Source of the DNA: Clostridia bacterium
Lineage (GTDB): Bacteria; Bacillota; Clostridia; Lachnospirales; Lachnospiraceae
Reading direction: 5' to 3'
DNA length: 36,502 nt
NCBI GenBank assembly: GCA_009929615.1
Contig: SAAB01000033.1
Coordinates: forward strand, 1 to 36,502
Of this stretch, positions 1 to 7,896 are shown piece after piece (positions within the stretch are counted from its first letter, which is position 1; every line of letters begins with the position of its first letter). The notes beneath the pieces are model-generated. The model was not told the origin of the DNA and searched no databases. It saw only the letters and a list, made by a program, of their open reading frames with translations. The translations under genes and the position numbers were made by a program.

Positions 1-828
1 CACATCATTAGCCCAGGCGATAAGCGAATCGATACGTTCCAGGATGATTGATATCTCCTGATTTGTGAGAAAATCCGGCATCTTGAAGTCGTATTTTGCA
101 AGTTCCAAGTTGTGCTCTGCACGTTTTCTGCATTCATGCTTAATCTTGCAGAACTGGCAATGCTCACCGGCTTTGAACTCGCCATCCCCGTTAAATGCCA
201 GCTTGGCAGCAGGCGAGAGCACTTTATCTGCCCATTTCAATAGGTCAGCCTTGCTGATTTCGTATTCTGATACATTGCACTTTCGAGGTTGGAATATGGT
301 CAGATGGATTTTCTGGATGTCGTAGATGACATCAAACAATTCCAAAGCTCCAAGTGCATAACAGAACATCTGTGGATTCTCTGTAGCAGAGACCAGAACA
401 CCGAGACCGTACTTGAAATCAATTACGTTCATTGTGTCGTCTGCAATAATCAGACAGTCGGCAGTGCCAAATCCATCTGGTACCCAGCGGGAGAAATCAA
501 CTCTCTGCTCAACCAGAACCAATGGATCAGAGCATGTTTCTTTGGTAGCCAGCAGCTTCTCCATTACGAAGGATGCATAATCATCCGCATGTTCCTCCAT
601 TTCCTGGTTATAGTAGGTGAGGTTTTCTGTTGGGTCAGAAGTTTCCATCCCAAGCAGGCTCTTGAGTTTGTATTCGCAAAGCTCATGGGCATCGGTTCCT
701 TCTTGTGCATATACAGAAGTTCCTTCACCTTCCTTTTCGATAATCTCAGCACATATCTTTGCGCTTGGTGGACAGTTAATCCAACGATGCGCGGCAGAGG
801 CTGAGAGGAATGCGTGCTGTCCTGGCAT
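1..828 (-). CDS. DUF2800 family Cas4-like nuclease, partial
   Basis: The reading frame is open from ATG at 828 to the left edge (276 codons seen), so the C-terminus is missing. It begins MPGQHAFLSASAAHRWINCP, typical of phage DUF2800 proteins. A PD-(D/E)XK core is visible: FGTADCLII near residues 120-130 and VIDFKYG near 140-146. Later comes a cysteine cluster HCQFCKIKHEC, like the Fe-S cysteines of Cas4/AddB nucleases. Family knowledge places DUF2800 beside phage replication and recombination genes, so a DNA-end processing role is inferred. It overlaps the stop of its upstream gene by one base (TAATG) and has a GGAGGG ribosome site. It points away from the other replication genes, which is unusual. 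Confidence 0.85.
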   Translation of the reverse strand, partial: MPGQHAFLSASAAHRWINCPPSAKICAEIIEKEGEGTSVYAQEGTDAHELCEYKLKSLLGMETSDPTENLTYYNQEMEEHADDYASFVMEKLLATKETCSDPLVLVEQRVDFSRWVPDGFGTADCLIIADDTMNVIDFKYGLGVLVSATENPQMFCYALGALELFDVIYDIQKIHLTIFQPRKCNVSEYEISKADLLKWADKVLSPAAKLAFNGDGEFKAGEHCQFCKIKHECRKRAEHNLELAKYDFKMPDFLTNQEISIILERIDSLIAWANDV

Positions 829-1091
829 TACAGACCCTCCACAATCGCCATCAAAGCAGAGTAATCTTTAGGGTCGATACCAGACAGGGTAGAAGCCCCA
901 AACTTGGCAATAGCGTCCTTTACTTCTTCAGTGTGACCATCTCTTGATTTGAGTGCGCATTTCTGGCGTACTTCATCAAAGGTATAGGTCTTTTTTGGTG
1001 CAGAGTAATTTTCCAGCTCGGCGGAAAACTCAGTGAGCTTTGTCGCACATTCCCTTAATAGAGCAGTTATGGCATTTATTTTTTCCTTCAT
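828..1091 (-). CDS. Small phage protein upstream of DUF2800
   Basis: An 87-residue protein starting MKEKINAITALLRECATK, with a GGAG ribosome site about 10 bases before the ATG. The first half is predicted to be helical. The second half (YTFDEVRQKCALKSRDGHTE, then GASTLSGIDPKDYSALM) resembles a small protein that commonly sits directly before DUF2800 in Clostridia prophages and is often misnamed ligase or rrp5 by automatic annotation. Its function is unknown. Its stop overlaps the DUF2800 start by one base, so the two are translationally coupled, and a helper role for that nuclease is a guess. Confidence 0.75.
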   Translation of the reverse strand: MKEKINAITALLRECATKLTEFSAELENYSAPKKTYTFDEVRQKCALKSRDGHTEEVKDAIAKFGASTLSGIDPKDYSALMAIVEGL

Positions 1092-1188
1092 CTTCTTCGT
1101 CTCCTTTCAATACAATCTGAGCAAGCATCTTTGATACCACCGAGATGGCAATCAGAGCTTCGAACAGTTCCATCTTGTCGTTGTCCAT
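1030..1188 (-). CDS. Small cysteine-containing phage protein
   Basis: A 52-residue protein starting MDNDKMELFEALIAISVVSK. The start was chosen because AGGAGGTG lies just upstream of ATG 1188; the longer frame to 1266 has no ribosome site and would run into the control region. The N-terminal half is a hydrophobic helix, then an acidic stretch, then CHNCSIKGMC, a possible metal-binding knuckle. It overlaps the next gene by 62 bases, which is long but reading frames and ribosome sites support both. It is the first gene of the leftward operon. Function unknown. Confidence 0.6.
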   Translation of the reverse strand: MDNDKMELFEALIAISVVSKMLAQIVLKGDEEDEGKNKCHNCSIKGMCDKAH

Positions 1189-1233
1189 GTTTTTCACCTC
1201 CTTCATCTTTGCGGGGCTCTTTTGCCCTTCACC

Positions 1234-1363
1234 TTCTACACACAACATTTGAGGCGTTTTTTCCACTTTTCTAAAAAATTTTTTATTTTTTTGCTCAACT
1301 AGAAAAATTTTTGAATTTTTTTTGCTGAAAGTGGGAATTTGAGCCGAATTGTTGTGTGTAGAA
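1234..1363. promoter_or_regulatory. Symmetric divergent promoter/operator region
   Basis: TTCTACACACAACA at 1234-1247 is repeated exactly in inverted form at 1350-1363. Inside it, CCACTTT at 1263-1269 is matched by AAAGTGG at 1328-1334. Both pairs share one dyad centre (1298.5) and have 15 bases between elements on each side. The middle is rich in A and T runs. The two leaders lead to the leftward DUF2800 operon and the rightward replication operon, so this is read as a mirrored pair of promoters or operators. No clear sigma-70 boxes were found. Confidence 0.6.
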
Positions 1364-1380
1364 AGTAGGAGGTGAAAGAA

Positions 1381-1689
1381 ATGATCGTATATATTTGCTC
1401 CCCATATTCATGGGATATAGAGGTAAACATTGAAAAAACAAAAACCTACTGTCGTCATGCAGTCCGAGAAGGCCATGTACCTGTTGCGCCGCATCTTATG
1501 TTTCCTCAGTTTTTGAATGAAGATAAGGACCGTGAACTAGCGCTCCAGATGGACCTGGTCTTGCTGGAACGGTGTGATGAGCTTTGGGTATTCGGTGAAA
1601 CTATCACATGTGGTATGAAGGCAGAGATTGCCTATGCAAACAACAAAGACATTAAGATTCGTTTTTTTAAACAAGTTAGGAGGATTTAA
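1381..1689 (+). CDS. DUF4406-like / nucleoside deoxyribosyltransferase-like protein
   Basis: A 102-residue protein starting MIVYICSPYSWDIEVNIEKT. AGGAGGT ends 7 bases before ATG 1381, which favours this start over GTG 1372. The ICSPYS opening, the stretch VREGHVPVAPHLMFPQFL and the ending ELWVFGETITCGMKAEI match the fold of DUF4406 and related nucleoside 2-deoxyribosyltransferase-like phage proteins, in which the SPY loop and the late glutamate bind nucleotide. The role is probably nucleotide salvage or base exchange during phage replication, but the substrate cannot be read from the sequence. It is the first gene of the rightward operon, and the next gene starts 4 bases after its stop. Confidence 0.75.
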   Translation: MIVYICSPYSWDIEVNIEKTKTYCRHAVREGHVPVAPHLMFPQFLNEDKDRELALQMDLVLLERCDELWVFGETITCGMKAEIAYANNKDIKIRFFKQVRRI

Positions 1690-1692
1690 AAA

Positions 1693-2130
1693 ATGATCAA
1701 GTTCAAATTAAGTGGAAGAGAAGTCGATAACGCAGTTGCAATCGGTATGGGAAATGAGCAGGTTACATCCCGTGGCTCGATCTGCAAGCAGATGTCTGTG
1801 TCCATCAATGTATTAGATATGGATCCAAGCTTCAAAGAGGCAGTAGAAGATTTAGAGGCAAAAGAAATCTCTATTACATATGAGAGCTTGTACACAAGGG
1901 TGCTTTTTCACATCTATGTCAACGACCATCTTTATGTATTAGGAAATGTAAATGATGATGCAAAGATTACCTTACACTTCATCCATTGTGAGAAAGATAA
2001 TGAAGTTTCTATGTTTTTGGCGGAATTTGCTGCCTATGTCTGGAACGGACTGCAGCATGCCATTGCAAGTGCAATGAAGACAAATACAAACGTCGAGATG
2101 ACTATGAAGGAGTTGATCATTCATGCGTGA
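1693..2130 (+). CDS. Unknown early phage protein
   Basis: A 145-residue protein starting MIKFKLSGREVDNAVAIGMG, with a good ribosome site (TTAGGAGGA) before the ATG. It is a mixed alpha/beta protein without a motif I recognise. It has neither signal peptide nor membrane segment. Alternating hydrophobic stretches (SITYESLYTRVLFHIYVNDH) suggest beta strands, and a small OB-fold or binding protein is possible but unproven. Position between a nucleotide enzyme and the VapE helicase suggests a replication accessory role. Its stop overlaps the VapE start by 8 bases, so the two are probably translationally coupled. Confidence 0.7.
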   Translation: MIKFKLSGREVDNAVAIGMGNEQVTSRGSICKQMSVSINVLDMDPSFKEAVEDLEAKEISITYESLYTRVLFHIYVNDHLYVLGNVNDDAKITLHFIHCEKDNEVSMFLAEFAAYVWNGLQHAIASAMKTNTNVEMTMKELIIHA

Positions 2131-4450
2131 TTACAACATCAGTGTTGGTACATCCAGGCAGTCTGCTAAATGGGCTGCCCAGACAATCAGCTATGAAAAG
2201 CTGAAGGAGAAATTGGAACATCCGGTGATTCTTGAGCTGACACAGGCTCAGTATAGGGCACTCAGTAAGGCGGATAGGGATGCTGCCAAGGACGTTGGTG
2301 GTATCGTGGGTGGCAAGTTAAAAGGGGTGAGGAGAAAGAAGTTAGAGGTTATCTCCCGTTCACTCATCATCCTGGATGGTGATTCTCTATCCACTTCTTT
2401 TCTGGAGGAGTATGAGCTTCTCCATGAATTCAAATCCTTATTCTATACAACCTGTTCGCATACACCAGAAGCACCGCGTGGAAGATTGATATTCCCATTA
2501 ACAAGGGATGTCACACCAGATGAATTCAATGCCATTTCTCGTCTGCTTGCAGGAGAACTTGGAATTGAACAGTTCGACGTCTGTTCCTTCATGCCTCATC
2601 AGCTTATGTACTGGCCGGTCCATACCAGTGATGGCGAGTATATAAACAAGGAATTTGAAGGCAAGGAACTGGATCCGGATGAATACCTTTCACGCTATCC
2701 GAATTGGAAGGATGTATCTTCTCTTCCTTATAAATTTGCAGAGGAACCCGCCAACGATGAAAAGAGCAAGAAGGTGGAAGATCCGACTGCAAAGGGTGGC
2801 ATTGTCGGTGCATACTGCAGGGCTTACAGCATCTTTGATGTTTTAAGTGAGTTGAGTGATGTTTACGAGGAAGGTTCCCTCCCAGGCAGATACACATACA
2901 AAAACGGAACATCCAGCAATGGTGTTCAGGTAATTGATGGAAAGTTCGTGTACTCCTTCCATGCCACTGACCCGGCATCTGGCAAACTGCTAAATGCTTT
3001 TGATCTGATGAGGGTGCATCGTTTTAATGACGCAGACGAGAAAAAGAGCTTTAAGAAGATGGCTGAATATGCCAATCAGGATACAGAAGTAAAAAAGTGC
3101 CTTCTGGATGAAAGACAGGCACAGGCTTCAAAGGAATTTGAAGAAGGCAGTGATGAGTGGAAGGGACAACTCGAATATGACATGCGTTCTTCAAAGCTTA
3201 AAAACACTCTGAGAAATCTGAAATTGATTCTGGACAACGATCAGACTCTTGCCAATATCGTCTACAACGAGCAGTCCGATGGCCTGGAGAAAAAAGGCTC
3301 TGTGCCTTGGAGCAGTCCATCTAAATACTGGCGTGATGCTGACGATGCACAGCTTCTTATGTACCTCTCTGACAACTACGGAGAGTTTAGCCGCAGTGTT
3401 TATGAGGTTGTGGTGGCAAAGGTTGCGGATGATAGACGTTACCACCCGATTAAAGAGTATTTGTCGGGATTGCCTGAATGGGATGGCATTAAGAGGCTTG
3501 ATACCTTGTTGGTAGATTATTTTGGCGCAGTTGATAATGCATACACCAGAGCTGTCACCAGAAAGACTCTTTGTGCTGCAGTTCAGCGTGTATATCATCC
3601 TGGTATCAAGTTTGACAATATGCTTGTCCTCAATGGTGGACAGGGAATCGGTAAGAGCACGCTGATTAAAAAGCTGGCGGGTGAGTGGTTTTCGGACAGC
3701 TTAATCCTCTCCGATACGAAAGATTCTAAGACTGCGGCAGAGAAATTGCAGGGATATTGGATTCTGGAAATCGGTGAATTGGCAGGACTGCGAAAGGCAG
3801 AAGAAGAAACGCTGAAAGGCTTCCTTTCACGTCAGAACGACATCTATCGTGCAGCCTTTGGCCGCAGAACTACTCAACATCCGCGTCAGTGTATCTTCAT
3901 TGGAACTACAAATGCAGAGTCTGGTTATCTCCGTGATACGACTGGTGGACGTCGCTTCTGGCCTGTTGAAACTCCTGGAACAGGTGTGAAGAAGTCGTGG
4001 GATCTTACTTCTGAGGAAGTAGACCAGATTTGGGCTGAAGTGGTTGTCAGGGTGAATGAAGGCGAGAAACTTTTTCTCACCAAAGAAGAGGAAGAACTCG
4101 CTAAGGAAGAACAGGTTAAGGCTATGGAAACCGATGAAAAGGAAGGTCTGATACGAGACTTCCTGGAAACAAAGCTACCCGACAACTGGGACGATATGGA
4201 TATGTTTGCCAGAAGAAACTGGCTGAGTGGAGAAGGCATCAGAGCGGAAGGAAAGATGGAAAGAAAGCAGGTATGCACCTTGGAAATCTGGTGTGAGTGC
4301 TTTGGAAGAGATAGGTCTGGTATGAACCGTTCTGAGTCAGCTGCCATCATTTCTGCTCTTATCAAACTTGGCTGGTTGAAACGGGTAAAGAAGAAAAAGG
4401 TAAAACTCTATGGTGCGCAGTTTGTGTATGAGAAGGGTAAAGAAGTGTGA
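2123..4450 (+). CDS. VapE/VirE-type primase-helicase
   Basis: A 775-residue replication protein. Residues 1-210 look like a primase-polymerase domain: LIILDGDSLS supplies acidic residues, followed by RGRLIFPLTRD and SFMPHQLMYWP. Residues about 440-700 are a VirE/VapE superfamily 3-type ATPase: Walker A GGQGIGKST near 505-513, a Walker B-like ILEIGELAGL near 545-555, and FIGTTN as sensor. The family primes and unwinds phage or island DNA at the origin. The C-terminal 120 residues look like a winged-helix region. It starts inside the end of the previous gene. The repeat-rich gap directly downstream is a good origin candidate. Confidence 0.9.
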   Translation: MRDYNISVGTSRQSAKWAAQTISYEKLKEKLEHPVILELTQAQYRALSKADRDAAKDVGGIVGGKLKGVRRKKLEVISRSLIILDGDSLSTSFLEEYELLHEFKSLFYTTCSHTPEAPRGRLIFPLTRDVTPDEFNAISRLLAGELGIEQFDVCSFMPHQLMYWPVHTSDGEYINKEFEGKELDPDEYLSRYPNWKDVSSLPYKFAEEPANDEKSKKVEDPTAKGGIVGAYCRAYSIFDVLSELSDVYEEGSLPGRYTYKNGTSSNGVQVIDGKFVYSFHATDPASGKLLNAFDLMRVHRFNDADEKKSFKKMAEYANQDTEVKKCLLDERQAQASKEFEEGSDEWKGQLEYDMRSSKLKNTLRNLKLILDNDQTLANIVYNEQSDGLEKKGSVPWSSPSKYWRDADDAQLLMYLSDNYGEFSRSVYEVVVAKVADDRRYHPIKEYLSGLPEWDGIKRLDTLLVDYFGAVDNAYTRAVTRKTLCAAVQRVYHPGIKFDNMLVLNGGQGIGKSTLIKKLAGEWFSDSLILSDTKDSKTAAEKLQGYWILEIGELAGLRKAEEETLKGFLSRQNDIYRAAFGRRTTQHPRQCIFIGTTNAESGYLRDTTGGRRFWPVETPGTGVKKSWDLTSEEVDQIWAEVVVRVNEGEKLFLTKEEEELAKEEQVKAMETDEKEGLIRDFLETKLPDNWDDMDMFARRNWLSGEGIRAEGKMERKQVCTLEIWCECFGRDRSGMNRSESAAIISALIKLGWLKRVKKKKVKLYGAQFVYEKGKEV

Positions 4451-4754
4451 TTGGCACCAGAGAAGAAACCAAGGAACTGTGGTTCCAAGCGGTTCCTAGT
4501 TCCAAAGTTAGGAACCTTAAAAACGGGAACCGGCGAAAGAACCAAAATCGGGAACTGCCAGAAAGCCCTATAACTAAAGGGAATATCTACTGATTAGTTC
4601 CTTGGTTCCTATCTTAACCCTTAAGACCTATGTAAACACATATAGGTATAAGTATATAGGTAAATATACACATATAGGCTCTATAGGAATTTTTGGCACT
4701 TTTGGCTACTTTGGAACTGACATGAACTGGTAAGGAAGATTGGGGGGTGAGGAA
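4451..4754. other. Repeat-rich gap, candidate replication origin
   Basis: About 300 bases without a gene. From 4473 to 4609 there are about ten copies of GGAAC(C/T) or its complement (for example 4473, 4481, 4491, 4499, 4511, 4526, 4551, 4597, 4604), some arranged head to head. After this comes an A/T-rich stretch (4621-4690) with repeated TATAGG units in ATATAGG context. Short iterons next to an unwinding-type AT-rich block, directly after the helicase gene, is a common layout of phage origins. Function is inferred only. Confidence 0.5.
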
Positions 4755-5111
4755 TTGAGGGAGAAAGAGATAGAACGAAAGCTGGTGGTGGAAGTGAAGA
4801 AAAGAGGCGGAATAGCACCAAAGTGGGTGTCACCTGGTATGGCGGGTGTACCCGACCGACTCGTTCTTTTGCCAAAAGGGAAGATTGCCTTTGTGGAACT
4901 AAAAGCACCTGGAGAGGAGCCGAGGGAGCTGCAGGTCTCCCGGCATAAGTTTTTAAGAAAACTTGGATTTAAAGTTTTCGTGATTGATAGAAAAGAAAGC
5001 ATCGAAAAGATGCTGGATGAGATAGATGGGAAGATATGCCCTAAGAAAAAAGTCGAAAAGATGCTGGATGAGATAGATGGGAAGAAAAAAGAAGGAGGTG
5101 ATGCCAAATGA
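4755..5111 (+). CDS. VRR-NUC family nuclease
   Basis: A 118-residue protein with a TTG start, chosen because GGGGGGTGAG lies just before it; a TTG at 4740 lies upstream of that site. The VRR-NUC PD-(D/E)XK signature is clear: GMAGVPDRLVLLPKGK, then IAFVELKAPGE, giving the catalytic D and ExK, with QVSRHKFLRKLGF behind. Such enzymes act as structure-specific or nicking nucleases, and in phages they regularly pair with an SNF2 helicase, as here. The C-terminal tail is lengthened by an in-frame 51-base duplication repeating EKMLDEIDGK. Its stop overlaps the helicase start (ATGA). Confidence 0.85.
   Translation: MREKEIERKLVVEVKKRGGIAPKWVSPGMAGVPDRLVLLPKGKIAFVELKAPGEEPRELQVSRHKFLRKLGFKVFVIDRKESIEKMLDEIDGKICPKKKVEKMLDEIDGKKKEGGDAK
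5002..5085 (+). repeat. In-frame 51-bp tandem duplication in the VRR-NUC tail
   Basis: A 33-base stretch starting TCGAAAAGATGCTGGATGAG at 5002 recurs unchanged at 5053. The 51-base offset keeps frame and adds 17 residues. The identity suggests a recent slippage or duplication event. It lies after the catalytic core, so the enzyme is probably unaffected. Confidence 0.9.
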
Positions 5112-6472
5112 AGTTCATACCACATAACTACCAGAAATATGCGATTGAGTTTATTCTCAACCACCCGGTAGCAGCAGTATTGCTTGATATGGGCTTGGGT
5201 TGAGGCAAGACAGTTATTGCCTTGACTGCAATTCAGCAGTTGCTGTTTGATTCGTTTGAAGTATCAAAGGTGCTTGTGATAGCACCCTTGAGAGTGGCAA
5301 GAGATACATGGCCGAATGAAGTGAAGAAGTGGGAACATCTGAAAGATTTGAGAGTGAGTGTTGCAGTAGGCGATGCCAAGAAGAGAAAAATTGCCTTGAT
5401 GAGGAAAGCTGATATCTACGTGATAAATCGAGAGATGGTGAAGTGGTTGGTGGAAGAGAGTGGAGTGCCATTCGATTACGACATGGTTGTGATTGATGAG
5501 CTCTCCTCCTTCAAAAATCCACAGTCCTTACGTTTCAAGGCTTTGATGAAAGTCAGAAGCAAGGTGAGAAGAGTTGTGGGGCTGACTGGTACTCCCGCTT
5601 CCAACGGACTGATGGATCTGTTTGCTGAGTACAAGCTGCTTGATATGGGACAGAGGCTTGGAAGATATATCACTCGATATCGATTGAGCTACTTCCAGCC
5701 GGATAAGACCAACGGAGCCATTGTCTACTCCTACAAACCACTGCCATTTGCGGAAGAGGAAATCTTCAAGAAGATAGGCGATATAACAATCTCCATGAAG
5801 TCTGGTGATTTCCTGCAAATGCCAGAGAAAATCATGACCGAGTATGAAGTCGAGATGAACGAGAAGGAAAAACAGGAGTACAAACACCTGAAAGACAATC
5901 TGGTTCTCTCTGTTGGAGATCAGGAAATCACTGCTGCCAATGCAGCATCCCTTTGTGGCAAGCTGTCACAGATGGCAAATGGAGCGGTATACACCGACGA
6001 CAGGAATGTTCAGATCTTCCACGAACGCAAGCTCGATGCTCTTGAAGATATGATTGAAGCAGCCAATGGTAAGCCTGTGATGATTGCCTATTGGTTCCAG
6101 CATGACTTTGACCGGATTAAGAAAAGACTGCAAGAGATGGGTGTTGAGTTTGAAAAGATAGACAGTGAGGATTCCATCAAGAGATGGAACGAGGGAAGAT
6201 TGCCTGTTGCCTTAATCCATCCGGCTTCAGCAGGACATGGTTTGAATCTTCAAAGTGGAGGTTCCACCATCATCTGGTTTGGTCTTACATGGTCCTTGGA
6301 ATTGTATCAGCAAACCAATGGCCGTCTTTGGAGACAAGGACAAAAGGACAAGACCGTGGTAATTCAGCACATAATCACAAAAGGAACAATTGATGAGAGG
6401 ATTCTTTCTGCACTGAAACACAAAGACTGTACACAGGAAGAAATGATTGCAGCTGTCAAAGCTGAGATATGA
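5108..6472 (+). pseudogene. SNF2-type phage helicase with TGA in Walker A
   Basis: The frame starts at ATG 5108, overlapping the VRR-NUC stop, and reads MKFIPHNYQKYAIEFILNHP up to LLDMGLG, then TGA at 5201-5203, then GKTVIALTAIQ. From there it stays open to 6472 and shows the SNF2 motifs: VIAPLRVARDTW, VIDELSSFKN (Walker B), LTGTPASNGLMDLF, and LYQQTNGRLWRQGQ (motif VI). Normal members are about 450 residues, matching the full frame of 454 codons. The stop cuts the phosphate-binding loop, so a restart at TTG 5222 would give a protein without ATPase activity. Point mutation from TCA (Ser) is the simplest reading; readthrough or sequencing error are alternatives. Confidence 0.85.
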
Positions 6473-6485
6473 AAGGAGGCACCAG

Positions 6486-6755
6486 ATGTTGGATCCATAC
6501 CAGGAATTGGCAAATGCAATTATAGTATCTGCCAGTAAGGATTACATGAGAGCTTACAAGAAATATTTAAGAACAGGAGAAGGATACGGGAATGTGATGA
6601 AGGAGGAGCGCTTCTTCTTTACCGACTGGTTTTCTATCCTGTCCGATGCTAATCCGACATATCTTGTACAAGCTATGAGGAAGAAGTGTGAGATGCAAGT
6701 AGAGGAAGAAGACGATGATGATATCGACGAGAAGGAGGTGGAAGAAGATGAGTGA
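6486..6755 (+). CDS. Small acidic phage protein
   Basis: An 89-residue protein starting MLDPYQELANAIIVSASKDY, with AAAGGAGG just before ATG 6486. The N-terminal two thirds are helical (YKKYLRTGEGYGNVMKEERF, then FFTDWFSILSDANPTYLV). The last 20 residues are almost all Asp and Glu. I recall similar small proteins between the SNF2 helicase and the DUF1492 regulator in related prophages, but no function is known. It begins 13 bases after the helicase and overlaps the next gene by 8 bases, so it belongs to the same operon. Confidence 0.75.
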   Translation: MLDPYQELANAIIVSASKDYMRAYKKYLRTGEGYGNVMKEERFFFTDWFSILSDANPTYLVQAMRKKCEMQVEEEDDDDIDEKEVEEDE

Positions 6756-7197
6756 TGTAATTACACCAAAGGAATATCTGTTGCAAGGTTACAGATTAAA
6801 AGAAAGAATACGTATGCATCAAAGTGAGATTGAAGAGCTGCGTTCATTGGCAACAAGTGTCGGTTCTCCTGGGTTTGAGCCACACTATAATTCCAACCCA
6901 TCAACCAAAGCACCGTTTGAACGTTTGCTGTATAAAATCTATGATATGGAAGCAGAACATACCAAGATGCTGGATAAATTACTGACCTTCAAGAAGGAAG
7001 CCACAGAAGCAATCAACAAGATTCCGAATCAGGATGAACGATTGATTCTTCTTTACCGTTACATTAAAAACTGGTCCTTTGCTGACATTGGTGAGAAGCT
7101 GAATGTTGATAGACACACCGCAATGAGGTGGCATGATAAAGCTTTATCCAGATTTGAACTTCCGGAGAATCCAACCATCATAGGAGAAGGAATATGA
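6748..7197 (+). CDS. DUF1492 / sigma-like late transcription regulator
   Basis: A 149-residue protein starting MSDVITPKEYLLQGYRLKER. The start follows GGAGGTGGAAGAAG. Residues 1-100 are helical and charged. Residues 100-149 carry a sigma-70 region 4-like helix-turn-helix: NQDERLILLYRYIKNWSFAD, IGEKLNVDRHTAMRWHDKAL. This matches DUF1492 and ArpU/RinA-type regulators, known in Gram-positive phages to switch on late or packaging genes. It is well placed here, just before the repeat region and terminase genes. That it acts at the repeats 7594-7835 is inference. The next gene overlaps its stop (ATGA). Confidence 0.8.
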   Translation: MSDVITPKEYLLQGYRLKERIRMHQSEIEELRSLATSVGSPGFEPHYNSNPSTKAPFERLLYKIYDMEAEHTKMLDKLLTFKKEATEAINKIPNQDERLILLYRYIKNWSFADIGEKLNVDRHTAMRWHDKALSRFELPENPTIIGEGI

Positions 7198-7586
7198 GGT
7201 TTACAAAAGAGGTTTGTAGCAAGGCGATATACTTTGAGCCAGGAGATGAGCCGATTTATTATACTGGAGAAGTATTCAATACATATCCTTGTGTATTTAA
7301 TTGCCTGAGCTTTCAATTGTTGATGACTCCTCTCCTTACTCATCTTGCGGAAAAGATATGTTTCCCCGATGGCGAGATGGAAGGAGCTCTCTTTAATTTC
7401 TACATCTCCATCAACGATTACAACCGCATTGATAACTGCGTTGAAGGTGTGACATATGGATTGGATAAAGAACAGGAGTTTCAGATTCCGTTGGATGATG
7501 AAGAGAGAATGAATCTCTACGAAAGGCTCAATGAACTGTGCATGAAGGAGTATCACATGGGTTGCGAAGAAATGCTTCATTCCTGA
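7194..7586 (+). CDS. Unknown phage protein after the late regulator
   Basis: A 130-residue protein starting MRFTKEVCSKAIYFEPGDEP and coupled to the DUF1492 gene by a 4-base overlap. Six cysteines and many aromatic and acidic residues are spread through it, without CxxC spacing. The middle (EGALFNFYISINDYNRIDN) looks like beta strands. There is no membrane segment and no family I recognise. Its place at the end of the early operon, coupled to a regulator, makes a regulatory or host-interaction role possible but unsupported. Confidence 0.65.
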   Translation: MRFTKEVCSKAIYFEPGDEPIYYTGEVFNTYPCVFNCLSFQLLMTPLLTHLAEKICFPDGEMEGALFNFYISINDYNRIDNCVEGVTYGLDKEQEFQIPLDDEERMNLYERLNELCMKEYHMGCEEMLHS

Positions 7587-7593
7587 AAGTTGA

Positions 7594-7835
7594 ACCAAAT
7601 GTACCATGATGTACCACAAGGTTTGTTGTATTATGGTAGCATCAGAAAAGATGGTAAAAAGAGATGCAAGAAATAAATCTTGCACCAAATGTACCATGAT
7701 GTACCACCAGGGTTGTGGTACTATGGTATCGTAGAAAAAGATGAAAAAAAGATGCAGGAAAATAAAACCTGCACCAAATGTACCATGATGTACCATCAGG
7801 GGTATGGTATTATGGTAGCATCAAAAGAGTGAAAC
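7594..7835 (+). repeat. Three tandem ~90-bp hairpin repeats
   Basis: Units begin at 7594, 7684 and 7773 with ACCAAATGTACCATGATGTA and share about 75-80 bases each. Within each, the left arm TACCATGATGTACCAC pairs with a right arm such as GTGGTACTATGGTA, giving a long stem with a small loop and one bulge. Each unit also holds an ATG followed by YHDVP codons; in unit 1 this mini-frame gives 25 residues and stops. Spacing is 90 then 89 bases. The region lies between the late regulator and the packaging genes, so protein-binding sites or RNA hairpins are both plausible. Confidence 0.75.
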
Positions 7836-7839
7836 AAAG

Positions 7840-7873
7840 AAGGCTCATCAGTAATAACTGGTGGGCTTTTTCT
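7840..7873 (+). terminator. Rho-independent terminator
   Basis: AAGGCTCATCAGT (7840-7852) pairs with ACTGGTGGGCTTT over about 13 base pairs with three G-U pairs and a four-base loop, followed by a T run (7867-7871). It closes the early operon and the repeat block. The HNH ribosome site starts about ten bases after it. Confidence 0.8.
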
Positions 7874-7896
7874 ATGCAGGAAAGGAGGAAGTCAGA

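Noticed and set aside
289-804. Plus-strand frame of 171 codons
   Set aside because: It is antisense to the clear DUF2800 gene and shows no family pattern or ribosome site.
1234-1363. IS element ends
   Set aside because: The inverted repeats enclose only about 100 AT-rich bases with no transposase and no target duplication was found.
2604-2978. Minus-strand frame inside VapE
   Set aside because: It is a shadow of the helicase gene, rich in His, Cys and Pro as typical for antisense frames.
5201-5203. UGA read as an amino acid (recoded phage code or selenocysteine)
   Set aside because: Many intact genes here end in TGA, often overlapping the next start, so TGA is a normal stop. No hairpin of SECIS type follows directly.
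7059-7796. Long minus-strand frame of 245 codons
   Set aside because: It runs opposite to three well-supported plus-strand genes and the repeat block, has no ribosome site, and its N-terminus is only the antisense of the repeats.
7594-7835. CRISPR array
   Set aside because: Only three units, long internal hairpins and no distinct spacers between short repeats; no cas genes.
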